64,000 nt of DNA from GWF2-33-9 sp964500435 (GTDB taxonomy: Bacteria; Bacteroidota; Ignavibacteria; Kapaibacteriales; UBA2268). This document shows, one piece after another, positions 24,897 to 31,681 of the stretch; positions within the stretch are counted from its first letter, which is position 1; the number at the start of each line of letters is the position of its first letter. The translations under genes were made by a program, and so were the position numbers. Location: the NCBI GenBank assembly GCA_964500435.1, contig CAZCNL010000001.1, positions 434,001 to 498,000 of the forward strand. Direction: 5' to 3'. The notes under the pieces were generated by a model, which saw only the letters and a list, made by a program, of their open reading frames with translations, was not told the DNA's origin and made no database searches.

Positions 24897-25088
24897 CTAA
24901 TTGAATATATAATTATTAAATTTAAAATATTCATTTTGTAAAGCTTGTAGTTTTTTTATTGGAGTTTTTAAAATTATTTTTTTGTATTTTCTTGCAACAG
25001 CTTGCCAAAATTGAGCTTTTTCCATATCATTATTTATTATAGAATTTGCCAGTAAACTCAAATATATATCATAGTCATTGTATAACAT
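24897..25088 (-). CDS. Hypothetical early protein
   Basis: A 63-residue helical protein (YDIYLSLLANSIINNDMEKA, then WQAVARKYKK) without recognised domain. Lies 9 bases before the next early gene. Confidence 0.45.
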   Translation of the reverse strand: MLYNDYDIYLSLLANSIINNDMEKAQFWQAVARKYKKIILKTPIKKLQALQNEYFKFNNYIFN

Positions 25089-25098
25089 TTCAAACCTC

Positions 25099-25395
25099 TT
25101 AAATTGTTATTTCAATAATTTCATAATTTTGATTTATAAATGATGTTAAAATTTCAATTATAGTTGTTGTATAAATTTCATCTTTACAAGTAGTTATTGG
25201 TATTTCATAAATATCATTATTCTTTTTTAATTTTAATTTTAAAATAAATTTTTTATTGTATTTTTGAAAATAACTTTTATTTTTTTTGTAAAAAAAATAA
25301 AATTCAGTAAATGCTTTTGCTTCATTTTCCGTTAATCCATTATAATTAATTAGAATGTCTTTGTAATAATTTAACTTATTATTTAATTTTTTCAT
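25099..25395 (-). CDS. Hypothetical early protein
   Basis: A 98-residue K/N/I/F-rich protein with no recognised domain; N-terminal half helical, C-terminal half beta-prone. Third gene of the early leftward transcript. Confidence 0.45.
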   Translation of the reverse strand: MKKLNNKLNYYKDILINYNGLTENEAKAFTEFYFFYKKNKSYFQKYNKKFILKLKLKKNNDIYEIPITTCKDEIYTTTIIEILTSFINQNYEIIEITI

Positions 25396-25408
25396 ATAAA
25401 ATAAGGAC

Positions 25409-25591
25409 TTATTTGTTTTTTAAAAAATTTACTTTTTTTGAATTCAAGAAACTTATAAAATCATTTTCTTCAATGTAAAAAGTATTTTTTCCAAAATCTG
25501 TAATTGTTATATTGCCATTTTTAATATTTTCATAAACAATATTCTTTGGTATTCCATATTTCTTTTTAATTTGTGAAGCTGTTAAATACAT
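25409..25591 (-). CDS. Excisionase-like small HTH protein
   Basis: A 60-residue protein matching the winged helix-turn-helix of excisionases and MerR-type N-termini: MYLTASQIKKKYGIP (helix-turn), VYENIKNGNI (recognition helix), then a beta wing with F/Y and a final helix ENDFISFL. It is the first gene leftward from the divergent control region, where cro or xis genes usually sit. It may direct excision or repress early transcription. Confidence 0.65.
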   Translation of the reverse strand: MYLTASQIKKKYGIPKNIVYENIKNGNITITDFGKNTFYIEENDFISFLNSKKVNFLKNK

Positions 25592-25636
25592 TTTAAATTC
25601 TCCATTATAATTTGTTTAATATATTTGCAAATAAAT

Positions 25637-25667
25637 TTTGTTGTTTCATTTGTTTTATATATATTTG
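25637..25667 (+). promoter_or_regulatory. Rightward promoter toward repressor and integrase
   Basis: TTTG at 25637-25640, a 19-base spacer and TATATTTG at 25660-25667 match the Bacteroidota promoter pattern well. It would drive the repressor gene with a leader of about 110 bases. Confidence 0.6.
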
Positions 25668-25700
25668 TATATAAATAAATGTTTTTATTTAATTGTTAAT

Positions 25701-25723
25701 TTGTTTAATACAAATTTAAACAA
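25701..25723. promoter_or_regulatory. Inverted-repeat operator candidate
   Basis: TTGTTTAA (25701-25708) and TTAAACAA (25716-25723) form a perfect 8-bp inverted repeat with a 7-base spacer that covers the -7 box of the leftward promoter. The element TTTGTTTAATA also occurs at 25611. This is a good repressor site candidate. Confidence 0.55.
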
Positions 25724-25742
25724 TTTAAATTTAATATGCAAA
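25711..25742 (-). promoter_or_regulatory. Leftward early promoter
   Basis: Read on the minus strand: TTTG (25742-25739), 20-base spacer, TAAATTTG (25718-25711). It would start transcription near 25704 toward the excisionase-like gene and the replication genes. It faces the rightward promoter at 25637-25667, so the two transcripts would collide. Confidence 0.6.
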
Positions 25743-25785
25743 TATTTTTTTAAAAAATTTTTAAAAATATTAAAAAAAAATACAA

Positions 25786-26316
25786 ATGAAAGTTGGTCAA
25801 AGAATAAAATTAATAGCTGAAATTTTACATGTAAGTATGAGCGAATTAGCTGATTTAATGGGTATATCTGCTCAAAATTTATCTTTGTATGCAAATGATA
25901 AAAGAGAACCAAAAAATATTTTTCTTCAACATTTTAAAAAAATTGGTATAAACACAGACTGGCTAATTTCAGGTAAAGGGGAAATGTTTATAGATAATTC
26001 AATCAAAAATAAAATAATATCAAGCAAATTAAAAACAGCTGGTAAATATGATTATATTATTAATACTATAATCGAAAGAATTGAAAATTTGGAAAATAAA
26101 AACTATTCAACAAATATCGATGAAAATAAAATTAATGATATAATTGAAAGAATTGAAAATTTGGAAAATAAAAACTATTCAACAAATATCGATGAAAATA
26201 AAATTAATGATATAATTGAAAGAATTGAAAATTTAGAAAATTATATAACTATTAAAGATAAAGTAATCGAATATTTAATTGACAATTTAGAAAGATATAA
26301 AAATGAAAACAAATGA
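25786..26316 (+). CDS. XRE-family (CI-like) repressor with coiled-coil tail
   Basis: A 176-residue protein. Residues 1-65 are a typical lambda-type helix-turn-helix (MSELADLMGISAQNLSLYAN) followed by the common phage-repressor motif INTDWLISGKGEMF. Instead of an S24 autoprotease domain, residues about 90-176 hold two and a partial copy of a 24-residue coiled-coil repeat (IIERIENLENKNYSTNIDEN). It should oligomerise through this tail and keep the element dormant. It overlaps the integrase start by 14 bases. No Shine-Dalgarno; the ATG is set by the HTH alignment. Confidence 0.85.
   Translation: MKVGQRIKLIAEILHVSMSELADLMGISAQNLSLYANDKREPKNIFLQHFKKIGINTDWLISGKGEMFIDNSIKNKIISSKLKTAGKYDYIINTIIERIENLENKNYSTNIDENKINDIIERIENLENKNYSTNIDENKINDIIERIENLENYITIKDKVIEYLIDNLERYKNENK
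26068..26241 (+). repeat. 72-bp tandem repeat in the repressor gene
   Basis: Unit 1 (26068-26139) and unit 2 (26140-26211) are nearly identical at DNA level, followed by 30 bases of a third. Near-identity means a recent duplication; it adds exactly 24 codons of coiled coil. Confidence 0.9.
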
Positions 26317-27346
26317 TGGAATTCCCGGCAGTATATTCATTAAAAACAATAAATATTTTGTTGTATTAAAAGGGAAAAAGTATTATACCAACATTGAAGT
26401 AACAAAAATAGGATTAAAAATTGTTATTGATTATAAGAAAAAACTTTATTTAGAAAGTTTAGGGCTCATTAAACAAGATAAAAAAATATATTACATCAAA
26501 GATTTATTTAATGAATATATTAAGCAAAATCAAATTAATCGAGATAAAAAAACAATTTATTTAAAAATTTTATCATTTAATAAAATTGTAAAAAAAAATT
26601 ATGAGGTCAATCATAAGAATATTGAAAATTCAATAATAGATTTTTTTAATTCTGTAAATAAAAATCTTAAGAACTCTTCAATTAATACATATTTAAGCAA
26701 ATTTCAATATTTTTTAAACTGGCTATATGAAAATAATTATTTAGAGCAAAAGATTAATTATAAAAAAAAGTATTATAAAAAGGAAACACCTAAGGAAAAT
26801 ACTTTTTTTACATTGCAAGAATTAAACAAAATGTTAATTTATTTGAGAAACGATACAACTACATTTAATAAAAATCAAAAGGAAAGTAACAAACATTTTG
26901 CAGATTTAATTGAATTTATGTTCTACACAGGTGCAAGAATTAACGAAACTTTGCAAATTAGAATTACTGATGTGAATAATGATAGAATTAAAATGTATAA
27001 CAAAGTAAATAAACAATTAGAATATATTTATTTAAATGCTATTACTAAAAATATTGTTCAAAGATTAATAAAAAATACTACAAATTCAGATGAAAATTTG
27101 TTTAAATGGAAATCAAGCAGTTATTTATTAAAGAAATTAAAAGCAACAATGAAGCAATGTAAAATCGAAATAAAAGGGAGAAATTTACATTCTTTAAGAA
27201 AATCATATTTAAGATATTTACTTAAAAAAGACGTGCCTGTCGAGGTTGCGAAAATATTTATGAGGCATAAAAATATCAAGACAACAATTAAGCATTATTA
27301 TTCAATAACAGAAAAAGAGATTTTGGAATATGTAAATAAATTATAA
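26303..27346 (+). CDS. Tyrosine-type site-specific integrase
   Basis: A 347-residue tyrosine recombinase. An N-terminal AP2-like/arm-binding part (1-60) precedes a SAM-like core-binding domain (about 70-165) and the catalytic domain with R212 (TGARINETL), H296-x-x-R299 (LHSLRKSY), H322 (FMRHKNIKTT) and the nucleophile Y332 or Y333. It recombines the element's attP with the 3' part of tRNA-Val. Gene order repressor-integrase-tRNA and the flanking 47-bp repeats agree with an active integration module. The ATG at 26303 overlaps the repressor end. Confidence 0.92.
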   Translation: MKTNDGIPGSIFIKNNKYFVVLKGKKYYTNIEVTKIGLKIVIDYKKKLYLESLGLIKQDKKIYYIKDLFNEYIKQNQINRDKKTIYLKILSFNKIVKKNYEVNHKNIENSIIDFFNSVNKNLKNSSINTYLSKFQYFLNWLYENNYLEQKINYKKKYYKKETPKENTFFTLQELNKMLIYLRNDTTTFNKNQKESNKHFADLIEFMFYTGARINETLQIRITDVNNDRIKMYNKVNKQLEYIYLNAITKNIVQRLIKNTTNSDENLFKWKSSSYLLKKLKATMKQCKIEIKGRNLHSLRKSYLRYLLKKDVPVEVAKIFMRHKNIKTTIKHYYSITEKEILEYVNKL

Positions 27347-27348
27347 AC

Positions 27349-27365
27349 GGGGAACGTATAGGGAA
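27349..27365 (+). repeat. Right copy of 17-bp repeat (integrase arm site candidate)
   Basis: GGGGAACGTATAGGGAA, 16/17 identical to 5478-5494 and starting two bases after the integrase stop. Between here and attR are three close copies of AAACAAATT (27385-27410), which may be further protein sites. Confidence 0.6.
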
Positions 27366-27492
27366 TTTTTTTAATGACAAATAAAACAAATTAAACAAAT
27401 TAAACAATCTGAGATGCCAAAATGTTAAAACATTTAAACAGTGAAAACAACGAAATAAAGAGAAAAAAAGGGGAATTTAGTTTATTTGAGGA

Positions 27493-27539
27493 GTGGGATC
27501 TACAAGATTCGAACTTGCGACCTCTTCCGTGTCAAGGAA
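27493..27539 (-). repeat. attR within tRNA-Val
   Basis: The 47-base sequence identical to 5395-5441. It covers the anticodon arm through the 3' end of the intact tRNA-Val gene, so integration restored the gene. Confidence 0.93.
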
Positions 27540-27568
27540 GCGCTCTATACCAACTGAGCTAAGACCCC
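27494..27568 (-). tRNA. tRNA-Val (anticodon GAC)
   Basis: A 75-base minus-strand cloverleaf: acceptor GGGGTCT paired with AGATCCC (one G-T), D arm GCTC...GAGC, anticodon stem CTTCC/GGAAG around loop TTGACAC (anticodon GAC), T loop TTCGAAT. CCA is not encoded. It is the integration target of the element. Confidence 0.95.
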
Positions 27569-27784
27569 TTTTTTAAAACTACAAAATTAACAAATAAAAT
27601 TTAATTTTCATCCAAATTAAATATTTGACTTCTTTAAATTGCTCATTAAAATTTAAGAGGACATTTTTAATTAAATTACTTATTTGTATAAATTCATTTT
27701 ATATTTGTTCCTTTAAAAAATTATTATAATCAACAAAAAACTTGTAAATTTGTAAATATTAAGTTTGAAAAAAGGAAAATCATA

Positions 27785-28306
27785 ATGAATAAATATATAA
27801 TTATCATAACTTTTATCATTACTTTGACTTTGTGGAGTTGTGATTCAACAACCACTGAACCTGATGCAATTCAAATGACCGTCGAACAATTAGCCGAAAC
27901 ACCTGGATATACGTGGATGTATGAATTACTTACAACGTATCAACCAGACTCAATTGTCGAAAAAAATATCGGTGCTTTACTCGATACAAATCGTGATAAA
28001 TTTATAATTTTTGCTCGTGCTGCTTGTTCTTGTCCAACTGAAAAGAAAGAATTTGCACAATTAATCAAAATTTTACGTGATTTGCATTATCCTACGAAAT
28101 TTTATGAAGTTTATGCAATGAGTTCAAAAACAAATCCAAATCCATATTCGAATATTATAACTTTAAAAGATATTCCAGCAGTTATTTATATGAGAAATGG
28201 TGTACCATATTATTCTATAATTGATACACTTTATAATAATGTCGCAAAAGGTTTGAAGTATCCAGTAAGGTTAGAAGACGTTTTATACGAAGCTTTAAAA
28301 AATTAA
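27785..28306 (+). CDS. Thioredoxin-fold lipoprotein with CSC motif
   Basis: A 173-residue lipoprotein (lipobox LTLWSC at about residue 19). The body looks like a thioredoxin fold: a strand DKFIIFARAACSCPTEKKEF with a CSCP motif at the helix start where thioredoxins have CxxC, and a cis-proline-type segment KDIPAVIYM later. The two cysteines are only one residue apart, so redox chemistry would be unusual; the motif could also bind metal. Ribosome site AAAGGAAAA before the ATG. It faces trmH convergently (stops 1 base apart). Function not known. The 216 bases between tRNA-Val and this gene show no clear signal. Confidence 0.65.
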   Translation: MNKYIIIITFIITLTLWSCDSTTTEPDAIQMTVEQLAETPGYTWMYELLTTYQPDSIVEKNIGALLDTNRDKFIIFARAACSCPTEKKEFAQLIKILRDLHYPTKFYEVYAMSSKTNPNPYSNIITLKDIPAVIYMRNGVPYYSIIDTLYNNVAKGLKYPVRLEDVLYEALKN

Positions 28307-28307
28307 T

Positions 28308-28928
28308 TTATTTTCTCAACCAAAGTTGAAACTCACTTTCCAATAAATTTTGTTCCAAAGCTGGTTTATCATAATGACCTGCTTTTCTTTTTTGTCGAAA
28401 AGCTTCGAAGAGGCTAACGGCAGCAGCAACTGAAATATTCAAACTTTGAACAATTCCAACTTGGGGAATAACAAAATTTCCATCTGCTAAATTATAAGCT
28501 TCCTCGGAAACACCGCTATGTTCATTACCAAAAACTAAAGCAGTTGGTTTTGTTAAATCTAAATCATACAAATCAATAGAATCTTTAGCTAAGTGAGTTG
28601 TGTATATTATTTTTCCAGATGAATGTAAATAATCATAACAAGATTTTACGTCATCGAACAGTTTATAATAAACCCATTTTCGAGCAGAGGCGCTACTTGT
28701 TTCTGCTAATTTTGGCATCTTTTGTCCTGAATGATAAATCAAGCAAATTTCGAAAACACCAATTGCATCACAAGAGCGAAATACGGCAGATAAATTATGT
28801 GGATCATTAATATTTTCTAAGACTAACGAAAAATCAGGCTGACGCTTTTCGAGCACCTGCCTGATTTTTGAAACTCTTTCTTTTGTTTTGAACAAAGAAT
28901 AGTCAACGTTTGAAGCAATCTTCTTCAT
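28308..28928 (-). CDS. trmH: tRNA/rRNA 2'-O-methyltransferase, TrmH (SpoU) family
   Basis: A 206-residue SPOUT methyltransferase with all three SpoU motifs: motif 1 INDPHNLSAVFRSCDAIGV, motif 2 ALVFGNEHSGVS and motif 3 IPQVGIVQSLNISVAAAV. It transfers a methyl group from AdoMet to a ribose 2'-OH, most likely G18 of tRNA, since the length and C-terminal extension resemble TrmH rather than RlmB. It is followed on the same strand (upstream) by the COX24-like mini-gene. Confidence 0.9.
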   Translation of the reverse strand: MKKIASNVDYSLFKTKERVSKIRQVLEKRQPDFSLVLENINDPHNLSAVFRSCDAIGVFEICLIYHSGQKMPKLAETSSASARKWVYYKLFDDVKSCYDYLHSSGKIIYTTHLAKDSIDLYDLDLTKPTALVFGNEHSGVSEEAYNLADGNFVIPQVGIVQSLNISVAAAVSLFEAFRQKRKAGHYDKPALEQNLLESEFQLWLRK

Positions 28929-28942
28929 TAATTCAGAATTAC

Positions 28943-29035
28943 CTACTTCCTTTTTTTATGTCTATTCTTACGCAGTCTTTTTTTCCTTTTGTGAGTGGCC
29001 ATTTTATGGCGCTTTCTCTTTTTACCGCAAGGCAT
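28943..29035 (-). CDS. COX24/AURKAIP1-domain mini-protein (ribosomal bS22/mS38-like)
   Basis: A 30-residue, extremely basic protein beginning MPCGKKRKRHKMATHKRK and ending in R/K runs. This sequence type is the widespread Bacteroidota mini-protein carrying the COX24/AURKAIP1 C-terminal domain, whose relatives are the mitochondrial ribosomal protein mS38 and mycobacterial bS22. It probably binds 16S rRNA in the small subunit. GGAG lies 8 bases before the ATG. It lies 14 bases upstream of trmH on the same strand. Confidence 0.85.
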   Translation of the reverse strand: MPCGKKRKRHKMATHKRKKRLRKNRHKKRK

Positions 29036-29085
29036 ATCACACTCCAATTTTAATTACACAAAATTATAAATCTGAATTCTTTTAA

Positions 29086-29370
29086 TTAAGAAATGTTATC
29101 ATTCACTTTTTTTAAAAAATCAGGTGATGGTTTAAAGACTGGGACTGCTCTTTCATTTAAAGGAACAGATGCCCCTGTTTTCGGATTACGTGCCATTCTA
29201 GGTTTTCTAACTTTGGATTTGAACACTCCAAATCCACGAAGTTCAATGCGTTTACCTGATGCGACTGCGTTCATTATTGTTGATAGTACGCCGTCAACTA
29301 CTGCTTTTGTTTCAATCTTGGTCAAGCCAGTTTCTTTTGAGATTTCATCGACAATTTCTGCTTTTGTCAT
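29086..29370 (-). CDS. HU/IHF-family DNA-bending protein
   Basis: A 94-residue HU-family protein with the standard dimerisation helices (MTKAEIVDEISKETGLTKIE), the GFGVF turn, and the beta-arm signature RMARNPKTGASVPL containing the intercalating proline. The ATG at 29370 follows AAGGATAC and starts the conserved sequence; a further upstream ATG at 29397 would add nine non-conserved residues. HU or IHF subunit cannot be told apart here. Confidence 0.92.
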   Translation of the reverse strand: MTKAEIVDEISKETGLTKIETKAVVDGVLSTIMNAVASGKRIELRGFGVFKSKVRKPRMARNPKTGASVPLNERAVPVFKPSPDFLKKVNDNIS

Positions 29371-29560
29371 TTGTATCCTTGTTGATTTAATGAACAAAAT
29401 TATTTATATTGAATTATTTAAGAAAGCAAATTTACGAAAATCATTTTAAATATTAATTAATATTTGTAATTATTTATAATTTTTTATCTTTCAAAATTCT
29501 TTAATTTCGAAATTATTAAATTTTTTTAAAACCAAATCTTTTAAAACACAAAATTTTGTT

Positions 29561-30292
29561 ATGGAATGTTTATTTTTCCCAAAATTAGAAAAAAACAACA
29601 AACCATTTTCTTTAAATCCTGATGAACAAAAGCATTTGAAAGTTTTAAGGGTTCAAGAAAATGAGCACATACTTATAACTAATGGGTTAGGGCTTTCTGC
29701 TTTATGCAAAGTTAATTATGGAAATAAATGGCAAGCAATACTTTCTCCACTCGAATATTTCGATAATTTCGGAGAATTACCTGTTGGAATTTCTCTTCTT
29801 TGTTGCAAAATTAGTGATAGAGATAGATTAGAATTTTTAATTGAAAAATCAACCGAATTTGGGGTAGAGCATTTTTTTATAGTTAATTGCAAATATTCGC
29901 AGCCTGGAAATATAAATATTAATAGACTGGAAAGCAAAGCTATTTCTGCTATGAAGCAAAGTAAACGTTCAGTTCTTCCTCAATTTTCAATTTTAAATGG
30001 TATTGTCGAAAATCCTAATCTATTCGATGAATTTGATAAAATAATCTTGCTTGATGAAAATGGAATGAAAGCTTATAATTTCACGATCAACAATAATTTC
30101 GACAAAGATATAAAGATGAAATTTTTAATTGTCGTGGGTCCCGAAGGTGGATTGAATAATGAAGAATTAGAGTTTTTTTTGGATGCTAAATTTAGCAATA
30201 AACTCATAAAATGGAATTTAGGAAATCGGCGTTTACGAACAGAAACAGCCGCAATAAAAGCTATTTCGATACTAACAAGTTTTTATGATTAA
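29561..30292 (+). CDS. rsmE: 16S rRNA m3U1498 methyltransferase RsmE
   Basis: A 243-residue SPOUT methyltransferase. An N-terminal PUA-like domain (DEQKHLKVLRVQENEHILIT) precedes the knot domain with signatures VGPEGGLNNEELEFF and LGNRRLRTETAA. Methylates N3 of U1498 in 16S rRNA. Length is normal. The 160 bases upstream are AT-rich with no clear promoter. Confidence 0.93.
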   Translation: MECLFFPKLEKNNKPFSLNPDEQKHLKVLRVQENEHILITNGLGLSALCKVNYGNKWQAILSPLEYFDNFGELPVGISLLCCKISDRDRLEFLIEKSTEFGVEHFFIVNCKYSQPGNININRLESKAISAMKQSKRSVLPQFSILNGIVENPNLFDEFDKIILLDENGMKAYNFTINNNFDKDIKMKFLIVVGPEGGLNNEELEFFLDAKFSNKLIKWNLGNRRLRTETAAIKAISILTSFYD

Positions 30293-30428
30293 TTTGTTCA
30301 TAAATTTCTGTTATTTCAGTTCATTTTGATTCATAATGATTAATCTTGTTTGAATTCTCTTAAATTTATTTTATAATTCGTAATTTTGTTTTTTATATTT
30401 TTAAAATTTTTAAAAGGAATATTTCATT

Positions 30429-31670
30429 ATGAAAAAAATAATTAATGTGATTTTACTTGCTATATTTGCAGTAGGTATTTTTAGTTGCAGTGAAAACAAA
30501 GACCCAAAAGAACTATTTATTGAAGCAGATAAAGCTGCCCAATCAAATAACTCCGCAGAATTTAAAATTACTGTTATAAATAAAGGCGAACAAGGCGAAG
30601 CTTCATTCACCTCTTCAATCTTTGTAAAAAAAGATGCTAATTCTCAAAGTGCCTTTCCTATCAAATATAGAATTGAAGAACCAAATACTACATTAATTAC
30701 TTTTGATGGCAAGCAATTTATTGTAACTGATTTGAAAAATAACAAGATTTCAGTTAGTCAACGTGAAGGAGTAACAGAACAATTCGCAGAAAGACTTGGA
30801 CAGAATTTCTATATGGTTGTTGACCACAAACTTGATACTGCTGAAATTAATGCAAATTCTAAGAATTTGGAATTAAAAGGCAAAGTAAATGTCAATGGAG
30901 AAGAATGCTATCAAGTTCTTCAAAAAGGTGAAGGACACGGTGAATATCAAGTAGAAAACAATTATTTCTTTTCGGCAGATAAGAAATTAATGTTAAAATA
31001 TACTTCGGTGATAACAAATAAAGATAAAAAAGTTGTCCAATCTATTGAATACACAATATCTGATTTAAAATTAAATCCAAATTTAGACGATAAAATTTTC
31101 ACACAAACTATCGATACAACTAAATACACTTATGAAGATTTGGATGCAGCTCACGATAAAATGAGCAACCCTCACGGTGATATGGAACAACAAAAAGAAA
31201 ATATGGATAATCCTCATGGCGATAATCCTGCATCAGAAGAACCTACTGGACTACTTCCAAATGGTTCAACTGCACCAGATTGGAGCCTGTTAGATAAAGA
31301 TGGTAATAAAATTGCTTTAAGTCAATTAAAAGGAAAGGTTGTAGTTATTGATTTTTGGGCTACTTGGTGTGGTCCTTGCAAACAAGCAATGCCAACAATT
31401 CAAAAATTATACAATACATACAAAAATAAAGGAGTAGTTGTACTTGGAATTAATGTATCTGAAAACGCTGACCCAGTTAAATTTATGAAAGATAATGGAT
31501 ACAATTATAAATTATTGTTAAATGGAGACCAAGTTGCAACAAATTATAAAGTTGAAGGAATACCTACAATGTATGTGATAGATAAAAATGGTAAAATTGT
31601 CTTCGGTCAATCAGGTGTAGGTCCAAATTATGCAGAAAAGTTAGAAGCAGCTATTAAAAAGTCATTGTAA
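30429..31670 (+). CDS. LolA-like lipoprotein fused to TlpA-type thioredoxin
   Basis: A 413-residue exported lipoprotein (lipobox near GIFSC, residue 19). Residues about 25-235 resemble the LolA/LppX-type beta domain seen in DUF2092-like proteins; residues 235-280 form a linker with two NPHGD motifs and many D, E, Q; residues 280-413 are a TlpA/ResA-type thioredoxin with active site WCGPC in FWATWCGPCKQAM and cis-Pro GIPTMYVID. It probably reduces periplasmic disulfides, for example during cytochrome or outer-membrane protein maturation. AAAAGGAATA precedes the ATG. A TAATTTTG box lies at 30381-30388 but no matching upstream box. Confidence 0.85.
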   Translation: MKKIINVILLAIFAVGIFSCSENKDPKELFIEADKAAQSNNSAEFKITVINKGEQGEASFTSSIFVKKDANSQSAFPIKYRIEEPNTTLITFDGKQFIVTDLKNNKISVSQREGVTEQFAERLGQNFYMVVDHKLDTAEINANSKNLELKGKVNVNGEECYQVLQKGEGHGEYQVENNYFFSADKKLMLKYTSVITNKDKKVVQSIEYTISDLKLNPNLDDKIFTQTIDTTKYTYEDLDAAHDKMSNPHGDMEQQKENMDNPHGDNPASEEPTGLLPNGSTAPDWSLLDKDGNKIALSQLKGKVVVIDFWATWCGPCKQAMPTIQKLYNTYKNKGVVVLGINVSENADPVKFMKDNGYNYKLLLNGDQVATNYKVEGIPTMYVIDKNGKIVFGQSGVGPNYAEKLEAAIKKSL

Positions 31671-31681
31671 TACTTAAAAAA

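Larger units (their letters stand above)
5395..27539. mobile_element. Integrated ~22-kb provirus-like element in tRNA-Val
   Basis: The element is bounded by 47-bp identical direct repeats (5395-5441 and 27493-27539), the right copy being the 3' part of an intact tRNA-Val. It encodes a tyrosine integrase beside the tRNA, a CI-type repressor, replication proteins, fibre proteins, murein hydrolases and a spanin. The region is visibly more AT-rich than its flanks and uses mostly AAGGAG-type ribosome sites. Most genes run leftward on the minus strand; repressor and integrase (right end) and a lipoprotein pair (left end) run rightward. No frameshifted genes were seen, so it may be functional. No terminase, portal, HK97-fold capsid or tail genes were recognised. 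Confidence 0.93.

Noticed and set aside
30381..30388. TAATTTTG box as promoter for the LolA-TlpA gene.
   Set aside because: The nearest TTTG is about 28 bases upstream, outside the accepted spacer range.
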